DNA from: Candidatus Aminicenantota bacterium
GTDB lineage: Bacteria > Acidobacteriota > Aminicenantia > Aminicenantales > JAFGAV01
Direction of reading: 5' to 3'
Length of the DNA stretch: 7,451 nucleotides
NCBI GenBank assembly: GCA_016867615.1
Contig: VGJG01000070.1
Location: 1 to 7,451 of the forward strand
This document shows positions 1 through 5,820 of this stretch, in pieces. The position numbers and the translations under genes are program-made. A model generated the notes under the pieces. That model was not told the origin of the DNA and did no database searches. It saw only the letters and a program-made list of their open reading frames with translations. Each line of letters starts with the position of its first letter. The first letter of the stretch is position 1.

Positions 1-247
1 TTCACGGCATCATCGCCTTTTGACAAGCCCGTTTCATCAGGAGCCTCTTTAAAAGACGCGGTTCTAGGCGACATGCTCTCACAGGAAGAATAGGCTCCGC
101 GGCGATGAGGGCCCGGCAGGATGCCAAAACGAGCGGAAGAGGCGTCACGGCCGCCTTGGGCCATTTCCGGAGTAAGGAAAAGTACAAGATCGATATCAAC
201 CTTAACGTCTAGAGATGACGCTGCTGGCAGGCAGTCACATTATTCCA

Positions 248-264
248 CTGCCCTCCCAGGGCAG
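248..264. repeat. Short perfect hairpin
   Basis: CTGCCCT (248-254) and AGGGCAG (258-264) form a perfect 7-bp stem with a 3-base loop. No T-run follows on either strand, so it does not read as an intrinsic terminator. Its role is unknown. Confidence 0.45.
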
Positions 265-340
265 GATATCAGTCCACCGGGCGGGACCAAGCGGCCCATC
301 ACGGCGATTGATGCCCATCAAGGCGCTCGACGCCAATAGA

Positions 341-377
341 GCGGCGGGCGCCGGCCCGACGGGATGCGCCCCGCCGC
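341..377. repeat. Long GC-rich inverted repeat
   Basis: GCGGCGGGCGC (341-351) pairs with GCGCCCCGCCGC (366-377), giving an 11-bp stem with one bulged base and a 14-base loop. It lies about 190 bp before the NYN start codon and upstream of the promoter candidate, so it is not in that mRNA leader. It could end an upstream transcript or be part of a structured RNA. The only T-run nearby is TTTT at 388-391, eleven bases after the stem, so a classical intrinsic terminator is a weak reading. Confidence 0.45.
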
Positions 378-392
378 CCCAGGCCGCTTTTC

Positions 393-450
393 AGGAGCTC
401 CTTTAGGAGGTCGGCCCTCCGGCCGGATCTTTCCCGATTCTCCGGCCGAC
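393..450. repeat. Nested palindromes and hairpin arms
   Basis: Three self-complementary elements are packed together. AGGAGCTCCT (393-402) is a perfect 10-bp palindrome. GTCGGCC (410-416) pairs with GGCCGAC (444-450). GGCCGGA (421-427) pairs with TCCGGCC (441-447), which competes with the previous pairing. Mutually exclusive stems can signal a structured or switching RNA, but in GC-rich DNA they also arise by chance. No coding reading crosses the region convincingly. Confidence 0.4.
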
Positions 451-514
451 ATGTATCGTGATCGCTGCCGGGCTCGAGGGCGGCGGCACGCCCTTCTTCC
501 GCAGCCTAGGATTG

Positions 515-523
515 TGCTATAAT
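515..523 (+). promoter_or_regulatory. Extended -10 promoter of the NYN operon
   Basis: TGCTATAAT combines a consensus -10 box (TATAAT, 518-523) with the TG dinucleotide of an extended -10. No good -35 box is present: the best candidate, TTCTTC at 494-499, is poor and has an 18-bp spacer. Housekeeping sigma factors can use extended -10 sites without a -35. The inferred transcript start near 530 would give a leader of about 33 bases. The same nine bases recur in front of rarA. Confidence 0.65.
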
Positions 524-562
524 ACGATCAATCATCGCATCGCAAACAGCAAAGGTGAGACA

Positions 563-1318
563 ATGATCGACCAAGCCAGCGACTCCAACCGGCGGAAGAT
601 CGCCATCCTCATCGACGGCGACAACGCCCAACCCTCCCTGATCGGCCCCATCCTGACCGAGGCGGCCAAATACGGCTCCATCACCATCCGGCGCATCTAC
701 GGCGACTGGACGACGTCGAACATGGGCGGATGGAAGGAGGCCCTGAACAATCACGCCATCCAGCCCATCCAGCAGTTCCGCTACACCATCGGCAAGAACG
801 CCACGGACAGCGCCATGATCATCGACGCCATGGACATCCTGCACGGCGGGCAGGTGGACGGCTTCTGCCTCGTCTCGAGCGACAGCGATTACACCCGGCT
901 GGCGACGCGGATCAGGGAACTGGGTGTGTTCGTCATGGGCATCGGAAAGCAGAAAACGCCCAAGGCGTTCGTCAACGCCTGCAACCTGTTCATCTACACC
1001 GAGAACCTCGTTCCCCGGCAGCCCCAGCGCCCCGTCCGGCGCGACCGCCACAGGACGGAGCCGAAGGACCTCCCGCCCAAGGATGCCGATGCCGCCCCGC
1101 TGCTGCGGGGGGCCTACGAAATGGCCATGCAGGAGGACGGCTGGGCCAACCTGGGGACGATGGGCTTCTACCTGAGGCAGCTCGACCCGGGGTTCGACCC
1201 CCGGACATACGGGTTCAAGCAGCTCTCCCAGCTCATGAAAAAGCAGGCCGGCCTCTTTGAGATGCGCACCCAGGAGGAGAGCGGACAGAACAGCATCTAT
1301 GTCCGCTTGAAGGAATGA
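563..1318 (+). CDS. NYN (PIN-like) nuclease with C-terminal LOTUS/OST-HTH domain
   Basis: This 251-residue protein has a LabA/DUF88-type NYN domain at about residues 12-150, followed by a basic, proline-rich linker (about 151-179) and an OST-HTH/LOTUS winged helix (about 180-249). The acidic residues expected of a PIN-like metal-dependent RNase are present: D18 and D20 in ILIDGDNA, D82 in KNATDSAM, and D107 and D109 in SSDSDY. LOTUS domains bind RNA in characterised proteins, so an RNA-directed nuclease acting in the cytoplasm is the reasonable inference; the substrate is unknown. ATG 563 is chosen because AAAGGTGAG (551-559) precedes it and homology begins right after it. A longer reading from GTG 458 would cross the promoter. 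It is first in an operon with two envelope proteins, and the next gene starts 4 bases after its stop. The fold call is strong; activity and target are inferred. Confidence 0.9.
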   Translation: MIDQASDSNRRKIAILIDGDNAQPSLIGPILTEAAKYGSITIRRIYGDWTTSNMGGWKEALNNHAIQPIQQFRYTIGKNATDSAMIIDAMDILHGGQVDGFCLVSSDSDYTRLATRIRELGVFVMGIGKQKTPKAFVNACNLFIYTENLVPRQPQRPVRRDRHRTEPKDLPPKDADAAPLLRGAYEMAMQEDGWANLGTMGFYLRQLDPGFDPRTYGFKQLSQLMKKQAGLFEMRTQEESGQNSIYVRLKE

Positions 1319-1322
1319 AGCC

Positions 1323-2114
1323 GTGAGCGCGCGCCTCATAAGGATTGTCTCCGCCCTTCTCGCGGCGGCGGCCTCGTCCGCGTGCCTCATCGCCGTCGTC
1401 GACCTGTCGGACCCGTCCGGCGTGCGGGGCTGGGGCGAATTCCAGGAGGTTGTTCCCTTCCCAGCGGGAGGGACGATCCTGTTCGAGACGGGCGCGGGCG
1501 ACGTGGACATCCTCGGCTGGGACAGGGACGAGGTGGAGATCACGGCCCGCCACTCCGGCCGGTCCCTCGAGCCGGGATATTACTGGCTCGGTCATCTCCG
1601 CTGGATTGACACTCCGCCCCAGGTCTTCGTGGACCGGTTTGACGACCTATTGAAGATCCGCGCGGAGGATGAAGAGGGCGTGGTCTTCCGGATCCGCGTC
1701 CCCCATTCGGTCGTCCTCGACTCCCTCCGCTGCCGCGCGGGAAGCGTGATCCTCGCGGACGTCTACGGCCGGGCGGTCATCGACGTGCGTCAGGGCGATG
1801 TCCGGGTGGCCAACTATTCGGGTTCGCTCGACATTTCCGTGGGCCGGGGGAACGCGGATGCGGAGCTCCTCGACCTGCGGGCTGGAGACGACATCAAGGT
1901 CACCGTCGCTGCGGGCGACATCCACGTCTTCCTGGAAGAGGAGGTCAGCGCCCTGGTGGACGCCGGAGCTCCCCTGGGCCGGGTGACGAGCGAGTTCGAC
2001 CTGGGCCAAAAGCTTCCGGCGACCAAAGTCCAGGGCAAGATCAAGGACGGCCAGGCCCTGATCTCCCTGGCCGCGGCCCAGGGGAGCATCACGCTGAAGA
2101 GAATCGAGGATTGA
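1323..2114 (+). CDS. DUF4097-type beta-helix protein, probable lipoprotein
   Basis: A 263-residue protein that starts with a positively charged, hydrophobic leader and a likely lipobox ending SSA-C21. The -3 serine is not ideal, so lipidation is likely but not certain. If it is processed, L22 at position +2 would favour outer-membrane sorting under the E. coli rule. Residues about 50-261 show the repeating short-strand/glycine pattern of DUF4097 putative adhesin-like domains: GAGDVDI, RAGSVIL, RQGDVRV, AAGDIHV and a closing AQGSITLK. This predicts a beta-solenoid exposed in the periplasm or at the surface. No catalytic motif is visible. The start is GTG 1323, with AAGGA (1310-1314) 8 bases upstream inside the end of the NYN gene. 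The 4-base gap suggests translational coupling. The function of DUF4097 proteins is not established. Confidence 0.8.
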   Translation: MSARLIRIVSALLAAAASSACLIAVVDLSDPSGVRGWGEFQEVVPFPAGGTILFETGAGDVDILGWDRDEVEITARHSGRSLEPGYYWLGHLRWIDTPPQVFVDRFDDLLKIRAEDEEGVVFRIRVPHSVVLDSLRCRAGSVILADVYGRAVIDVRQGDVRVANYSGSLDISVGRGNADAELLDLRAGDDIKVTVAAGDIHVFLEEEVSALVDAGAPLGRVTSEFDLGQKLPATKVQGKIKDGQALISLAAAQGSITLKRIED

Positions 2115-2141
2115 TTCCGCATACGGCTCGGGGGGTGGAGC

Positions 2142-2948
2142 ATGGATGAGAGGCGAAAGGTTCTGGCGTTGGGCCTGACGATCCTGTTCGTCCTGGCCGC
2201 CGTCGCGGGCGTTTACCTTCTCTTCTTCCGCCCCGCGGCTGAGGAGCGCGCGCCGGCGGAGAGAGCCCGGACGGCGGAATCCGCAGGGGAGGATTTGCTC
2301 AAAGCCGATATCCCCGTCTTCACCGGGGTGACTCTCGACACCAGCGACGCGCTTCTGCGGCGGCTGGCGGGTGAGCTGTCCGCGCATCCCCGGGTCGGCT
2401 CCTGGCTTCCCTCCGCGGACATCATCCGCAAGATCGCCGCGGCCGTGGACGCCGTGGCCGAGGGGCGCAGCCCGGTGAGGCAGGTCGATTTTTTCACGCC
2501 CGGGGAGGCCTTCAAGGTGAGGAAGAGCGGCAACCGGGAATACATCGACCCGGCTTCCTACGAACGCTACGCGCCGGCGGCCGAGGTGTTCATCTCCTAT
2601 AACGCCCGGGACTGCGTGCGTTTCTACAGGGGTTTGAAGCCCCTTTTCCAGGAGGCCTACCGCGAGCTCGGCTATCCCGACCGGGACTTCGACGGGACGC
2701 TGAAACAAGCTTTGCTCGAGCTCCTGGCCGTTCCGGTCGTCGAGGGACCGGTCCGGGTGACGCCCAAGGTCAGAGCCTACATGTTCGCCGACCCGGACCT
2801 GGAGAAATTGAGCGAAGCCCAGAAGCATTTTCTGCGCTTCGGCCCGGAGAGCGTGGCCGCGGTTCAGATCAAGCTCAGGGAAATGGCCCTGACGCTCGGC
2901 GTGCCCGCCGGGGACATTCCGCCCCAGAGGACGGCCACCGCCCGCTGA
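2142..2948 (+). CDS. DUF3014 family membrane-anchored protein
   Basis: A 268-residue protein with a basic N-terminus (DERRK), one transmembrane helix at about residues 8-29, an Ala/Glu/Arg-rich tether to about residue 53, and a globular domain. The topology rule predicts the globular part outside the cytoplasm. The domain matches what I recall of DUF3014: LSAHPRVGSWL (79-89), YIDPASYERY (134-143), YRELGYPDRDF (173-183), TPVVEGPV-like AVPVVEGPV (196-204) and FADPDLEKLSEAQKH (215-229). The family has no known activity and I see no enzyme motif. A G-rich stretch (GGGGGGTGGAG, 2130-2140) lies directly before ATG 2142 and can act as the ribosome-binding site, though its GGAG part is unusually close. 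It is third in the operon, 27 bp after the lipoprotein gene. Its stop codon touches the stop of the opposing radical SAM gene. Confidence 0.85.
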   Translation: MDERRKVLALGLTILFVLAAVAGVYLLFFRPAAEERAPAERARTAESAGEDLLKADIPVFTGVTLDTSDALLRRLAGELSAHPRVGSWLPSADIIRKIAAAVDAVAEGRSPVRQVDFFTPGEAFKVRKSGNREYIDPASYERYAPAAEVFISYNARDCVRFYRGLKPLFQEAYRELGYPDRDFDGTLKQALLELLAVPVVEGPVRVTPKVRAYMFADPDLEKLSEAQKHFLRFGPESVAAVQIKLREMALTLGVPAGDIPPQRTATAR

Positions 2949-2951
2949 TCA
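2946..2951. other. Abutting convergent stop codons (TGATCA)
   Basis: The plus-strand DUF3014 stop (TGA, 2946-2948) and the minus-strand radical SAM stop (TCA on the plus strand, 2949-2951) are directly adjacent and together form the palindrome TGATCA. There is no intergenic base. Any terminator for either transcript must therefore lie inside the opposite gene, which makes overlapping mRNA 3' ends likely. Confidence 0.9.
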
Positions 2952-3965
2952 GTCTCCGCGCCCGCTCCCGGACCAGGGAAAGGGGTCCTCGAGGCTGAAG
3001 TCGGGGACGAGGTGCTCCCCTTCGAGGAACGTCCCGGACTGGATGAATGCGTCCTCGAATCCCAGGGCTTCGACCCTGTCCACGACGCTCTCGTATTCCT
3101 CCCGCGTCAGCCCCCGGCGGACGTCCTGCGGGGCGCGGAAGAGGGGCTTGTACTGGCCCATGAGGCTGAGACAGGTCTCGGTCGATAGGCGCTCGGCGAT
3201 CCACTCCAGGACGGCGATCGAGTCCTCGGCGCGGCCGGGAAGGACGAGGTGCCTGACGATCAACCCTTCACGGGCGATGCCGTTCCCGTCGAGGACCAGG
3301 CGCGGCTTCTGACGCCGCATCTCCTCCAGGGCGAGCGAAGCGTGCTCGAAATAATCGGGCGCCGCTGAGTAGCGGCGGGACGCCTCCGGGGAGCGGTATT
3401 TGAGGTCGGGGAGGTAGATGTCCGCGATGCCCTCGAGCGCGGCGATGACCGACGCTTTTTCGTATCCGCCGGAGTTGTAGACTACGGGCAACGCCAGCCC
3501 CTCCCGGAAGGCCAGGCGCAGGGCGCGCAGGATGGGAAGCAGGACGTGGCCGGGCGTCACGAGGTTGATGTTCAGGGCGCCGCGCGCCTGGAGGTCGAGG
3601 ATGACCGCGGCCAGCTCCTCGTCCGTGACTTCCCGGCCCTCCAGTCCCCAGCTCAGCTGATGGTTCTGGCAGAAGAGGCAGCGGAGGCTGCAGCCGGCGA
3701 AGAAGATCGTTCCCGAGCCCCGGCGCGGCGTCCGTCCGGACGCGCCTCCGCGGCGCACGTCCTCGACGCCGCTGAGGGGCGGCTCCTCGCCGTAGTGGAG
3801 CAGGCCGCGCGCCAGGACAGCCCTGTGTCCCGTTCCGCATCGGCCCCTCTCCGCGGCGCGGCGGTCGACGCCGCATTCCCTGGGGCAGAGGCGGCAGCCC
3901 CGCTCGTGGGGGGAAAGGCTGCGGAGGGCGGCTTCGATCTTCCGCAGCTTGAGTCCGATGTCCAT
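2949..3965 (-). CDS. PflX/COG1313-type radical SAM Fe-S protein
   Basis: A 338-residue radical SAM enzyme. The SAM-binding [4Fe-4S] motif CxxxCxxC is C92, C96, C99 (GCSLRCLFCQN). An N-terminal cysteine set, C24-xx-C27-xxx-C31 and C43, could bind a second metal or cluster and is typical of the PflX branch rather than of classical pyruvate formate-lyase activases. Other family-like blocks are LVTPGH (135-140), YNSGGYE (163-169), DIYLPDLKY (182-190), RHLVLPG (238-244) and SLMGQYKP (267-274). Length is close to the family norm. The substrate is unknown, and no glycyl-radical enzyme lies in the window, so 'activating enzyme' should not be assumed. ATG 3965 is chosen because the protein begins normally there; no strong ribosome-binding site is visible. 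It lies 46 bp after surE on the same strand and is the last gene of the unit. Confidence 0.85.
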   Translation of the reverse strand: MDIGLKLRKIEAALRSLSPHERGCRLCPRECGVDRRAAERGRCGTGHRAVLARGLLHYGEEPPLSGVEDVRRGGASGRTPRRGSGTIFFAGCSLRCLFCQNHQLSWGLEGREVTDEELAAVILDLQARGALNINLVTPGHVLLPILRALRLAFREGLALPVVYNSGGYEKASVIAALEGIADIYLPDLKYRSPEASRRYSAAPDYFEHASLALEEMRRQKPRLVLDGNGIAREGLIVRHLVLPGRAEDSIAVLEWIAERLSTETCLSLMGQYKPLFRAPQDVRRGLTREEYESVVDRVEALGFEDAFIQSGTFLEGEHLVPDFSLEDPFPWSGSGRGD

Positions 3966-4011
3966 GGCCCGAAGTTCGTTCGTCCGCGCCGGCAGCGGCC
4001 GGGGAACCCGC

Positions 4012-4806
4012 TCAGGGTCGGGGTTCCGGGAGACCGATTTCCTCCTCGAGCGTTTTCAGCTCCGGAAGCCGGAGCGAGGGGTGATGGGTGGCGTCGGAAT
4101 GCAGGGGAGTGAGGCTGGCGAAGCCCAGGCGCACGGCGGCCAGGTCCGTGTCCGGGTCCTCTTTCGCCCTCGGCTTTCCCATGCCGATCCAGTAATAGGC
4201 TCGGCGTCGCGGGTCGCGGGCCTCGATGATTTCCGGGAAATATTCCTTCCAACCCAGACGGGTCAGCTTGAGCCCCTTGAGCGGCGGGGGCGGGACGTTG
4301 AGGTTGAGGGTGATGCCCCTGACCGGAGCGCCTGACAGCAGGCGGGCGGCCACGCGGAGCGCCGTTTCGGCCGCCAGGTCGAAGGCGTACCGCCCGCTCC
4401 CGTCGTGCAGGGCCGAGACCGCCAGGGAGGGAATGCCGAAATAGGTCCCCTGGACCGCCCCGGCCACCGTGCCCGAATAGGAGACGTCCTGCTGACCCAG
4501 GTTGGGCCCGTGATTGATCCCGGAGACGACGAGGTCGGGACGGCGGGGAAGGAGCTTTTCCATAGCCAGGTAGACGCAATCGGCCGGCGTGCCCTCCACG
4601 GCGAAAACGCGCGGACCGGCCTGACGGACGCGCAGGGGAGCGCTGAGAGTGAGGGCCAGCGAGGAGGCGCTCTTCTCCCTGTCGGGAGCGACCAGATGCG
4701 CTTCGCCCAGCTCCTGAAGCCGGCCGAAGAGGACGGCGGCGCCCTCGGCGTCGAACCCGTCGTCGTTCGTGACGAGGATCAGCGGGGAAGGGCTCGTGTC
4801 GGCCAT
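4012..4806 (-). CDS. surE: 5'/3'-nucleotidase SurE
   Basis: A 264-residue SurE phosphatase. The family removes phosphate from nucleoside 5'- and 3'-monophosphates, and in some species from short polyphosphate, in the cytoplasm with a divalent metal. The active-site set is present: D15 and D16 in LVTNDDG, S46 in APDREKSASS, and N98 in VSGINHGPNLG. EGTPADCVY (71-79) and DVSYSGTVAGA (107-117) are also diagnostic. Length is within the usual range. The start at 4806 puts the NDDG motif at the expected distance from the N-terminus; the upstream GGAAG is a poor, distant ribosome-binding site. It lies 21 bp after the cupin gene and is probably cotranscribed with it. It does not sit next to pcm, nlpD or rpoS here, as it does in Enterobacteria. 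I see no missing catalytic residue. Confidence 0.97.
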   Translation of the reverse strand: MADTSPSPLILVTNDDGFDAEGAAVLFGRLQELGEAHLVAPDREKSASSLALTLSAPLRVRQAGPRVFAVEGTPADCVYLAMEKLLPRRPDLVVSGINHGPNLGQQDVSYSGTVAGAVQGTYFGIPSLAVSALHDGSGRYAFDLAAETALRVAARLLSGAPVRGITLNLNVPPPPLKGLKLTRLGWKEYFPEIIEARDPRRRAYYWIGMGKPRAKEDPDTDLAAVRLGFASLTPLHSDATHHPSLRLPELKTLEEEIGLPEPRP

Positions 4807-4827
4807 GGAACGCGACCGTCTTCCGAC

Positions 4828-5175
4828 TCAGGCCCGGATCATGACCAGCATCATCTTGAAGCCCGTCACGGCCCGAACGGCGTGGGGCTCGTGGGCGGGC
4901 ATGATGATCATCTCGCCGGCGCGCAGCGCGTGCGGCTTGCCGGAGATCGAGATCTCCGCCTCTCCCTCCAGGCAGACGACCAGGGCGTCGAAGGGCGCGG
5001 TGTGCTCGCTCAGCTCCTGGCCCCTGTCGAAGGCGAACAGAGTGACCGTGCCCGTTTTCCGGCTGAGGACCGTACGGCTCACGACCGCTCCGGGCTGGAC
5101 GCTCACCAGCTCCGCCGGGGCCAGGCTGCGGCCCAGGAGGTCTTCGCTTTCTTCCATCCTGCGGATGTCATTCAT
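4828..5175 (-). CDS. Small single-domain cupin protein
   Basis: A 115-residue protein that is almost entirely one cupin_2 barrel (about residues 40-113). Cupin motif 1 is degenerate: G52..H58-T-A-P-F-D63..LEG71 keeps one histidine but has alanine where the second of HxH is expected. Motif 2 is GEMIIMPAHEPHAV (87-100) with H98. The HTAPFDALV and IMPAHEPHA forms resemble a widespread group of small, uncharacterised cupins; metal binding is possible but the ligand set is incomplete. ATG 5175 is preferred over ATG 5190 because GGAG (plus-strand 5185-5188) lies 9 bases before it. The longer form would add only five residues. It follows the tRNA by 53 bp and precedes surE by 21 bp. No specific substrate can be named. 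Confidence 0.85.
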   Translation of the reverse strand: MNDIRRMEESEDLLGRSLAPAELVSVQPGAVVSRTVLSRKTGTVTLFAFDRGQELSEHTAPFDALVVCLEGEAEISISGKPHALRAGEMIIMPAHEPHAVRAVTGFKMMLVMIRA

Positions 5176-5228
5176 CGGACCTGTCTCCATTCTTCACGGT
5201 GGATCTGATGCGGGGAACGATTGAAAAA

Positions 5229-5305
5229 TGGTCGGGACGGGCGGATTCGAACCGCCGACCCCACGCACCCCAAGCGTGTGCGCTACCAGGCTGCGCCACG
5301 TCCCG
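5229..5305 (-). tRNA. tRNA-Pro (anticodon GGG)
   Basis: A complete 77-base cloverleaf, with the 3' CCA encoded at 5229-5231. The acceptor arms CGGGACG and CGTCCCG pair fully. The D-stem is GCGC/GCGC. The anticodon stem is CACGC/GCGTG with loop TTGGGGT, giving anticodon GGG at 5271-5269. The T-arm is GGCGG-TTCGAAT-CCGCC. The CGGG start and the A discriminator fit proline. It reads proline codons CCC and CCU. The gene begins 19 bp after the merR stop on the same strand, so it may be processed from a merR transcript. Five T residues follow the CCA on the minus strand (plus-strand 5224-5228), but without a separate terminator hairpin. Confidence 0.97.
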
Positions 5306-5324
5306 AACCCAGCAAACGGGGATT

Positions 5325-5690
5325 CTATCCTTTTTTTTCTGTTTTGTCCAGGAGGGCGAGAAGGTCCTGAAGCTCGTCCCGGACGTTCAGCAGGGTTTTC
5401 TTGATCTTGTCCGGGTGGAGTTCGGCCGGAGTCCGGAGCCCGAACTCCTCCTCGATCTTCCGCTTGGCGCCCGCCAGGGTGAGCCCTTTCTTCTCGATCA
5501 AAACCTTGAGCCTCTGGATGATGGCCAGGTCCTTGTGGCGGAAGATCTTTTTTCCCGTGCCGGTCGACCCGGCGCGGAGGAAGGGAAATTCCTTCTCCCA
5601 GGCGGCGACGGTCTCGGCATCGACCCGGGCCAGGCGGCTGACGTCCTCGAGGCTGTAGACGAGCTTTTCCTGCGTCCTGAGTTGCGACAT
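5325..5690 (-). CDS. Short MerR-family (MlrA-like) transcriptional regulator
   Basis: A 121-residue DNA-binding protein. The winged helix-turn-helix of the MerR family occupies about residues 10-82: VYSLEDVSRLARVDAETVAAWE forms the helix-turn-helix, the wing contains GTGKKIFRHKDL, and QRLKVLIEKKGLTLAGAKRKIEE follows. A short charged helix (93-117) can form the dimer coiled coil. There is no effector-binding domain and no metal-sensing cysteine, unlike classical MerR sensors. ATG 5690 is chosen because homology starts just after it; longer readings run through the rarA promoter and start. No Shine-Dalgarno sequence is visible. In other bacteria, notably Pseudomonas as I recall, a short MerR gene of this kind lies just upstream of a tRNA-Pro and after ihfA; here the tRNA is present but ihfA is not. 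Targets are unknown. Confidence 0.88.
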   Translation of the reverse strand: MSQLRTQEKLVYSLEDVSRLARVDAETVAAWEKEFPFLRAGSTGTGKKIFRHKDLAIIQRLKVLIEKKGLTLAGAKRKIEEEFGLRTPAELHPDKIKKTLLNVRDELQDLLALLDKTEKKG

Positions 5691-5691
5691 G

Positions 5692-5701
5692 GGTTCGAAC
5701 C
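5692..5701. promoter_or_regulatory. Palindrome at the merR start, possible operator
   Basis: GGTTCGAACC is a perfect 10-bp palindrome ending 1 base before the merR start codon region (CAT 5688-5690). It lies about 14 bp downstream of the candidate merR -10 box, so a bound protein could block transcription. It is shorter than usual MerR operators. It also resembles the T-arm of the neighbouring tRNA. Confidence 0.3.
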
Positions 5702-5715
5702 GGATTGCAGGGCCA

Positions 5716-5744
5716 AAGGTACCATGACGCCCCGGACCCGTCAA
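5716..5744 (-). promoter_or_regulatory. Candidate merR promoter
   Basis: On the minus strand, TTGACG (plus-strand 5739-5744) is a 5-of-6 -35 box, followed by a 17-bp spacer and TACCTT (5716-5721), a poor -10 with three matches. Transcription would start near 5709, giving a leader of about 19 bases without a Shine-Dalgarno sequence. The spacing is ideal but the -10 is weak. Confidence 0.4.
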
Positions 5745-5795
5745 GCCGGGCGGCGGCGCCGGGACATCGACGCACACGAGCGCGGCATGGGCGCG

Positions 5796-5804
5796 TGCTA
5801 TAAT
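5796..5804 (+). promoter_or_regulatory. Extended -10 promoter of rarA
   Basis: TGCTATAAT is identical to the nine bases in front of the NYN gene. The TATAAT box is 5799-5804 and no -35 box is recognisable. The inferred transcript start near 5811 leaves only about 10 bases before ATG 5821, so the mRNA would be almost leaderless. An in-frame ATG at 5803 overlaps the box and could not be translated from this promoter. Confidence 0.6.
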
Positions 5805-5820
5805 GACCGGGCGAGGGCGC

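Larger units (their letters stand above)
1..510. other. Gene-poor leader region with structured DNA
   Basis: I see no confident gene here. Two short plus-strand readings deserve a note. One is open from the left edge and stops at TAG 91-93; it could be the tail of an upstream gene, but its third codon positions are not GC-rich. The other starts at ATG 105 and stops at TAG 210-212 (35 codons, about three quarters GC at third positions, ending LGHFRSKEKYKIDINLNV). It could be a tiny gene or a decayed remnant; it lacks a clear ribosome-binding site. From about 245 on, the sequence turns very GC-rich and holds several inverted repeats, listed separately. A perfect TTGACA at 20-25 has no -10 box at a workable distance. 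The tail of the region leads into the promoter of the NYN gene. Confidence 0.5.

Noticed and set aside
20..53. Perfect TTGACA -35 box at 20-25 with TTTAAA at 48-53
   Set aside because: The spacer is 22 bp, too long; no -10-like hexamer lies at 16-18 bp.
506..1543. Long minus-strand reading of 345 codons opposite the NYN gene
   Set aside because: It is the antisense shadow of a GC-rich coding region; its composition (Gly/Val/Asp/Leu-rich, no domain) is not protein-like and the plus strand has clear NYN and LOTUS motifs.
1647..2828. Minus-strand reading of 393 codons opposite the DUF4097 and DUF3014 genes
   Set aside because: It spans two real genes and the gap between them without any recognisable motif.
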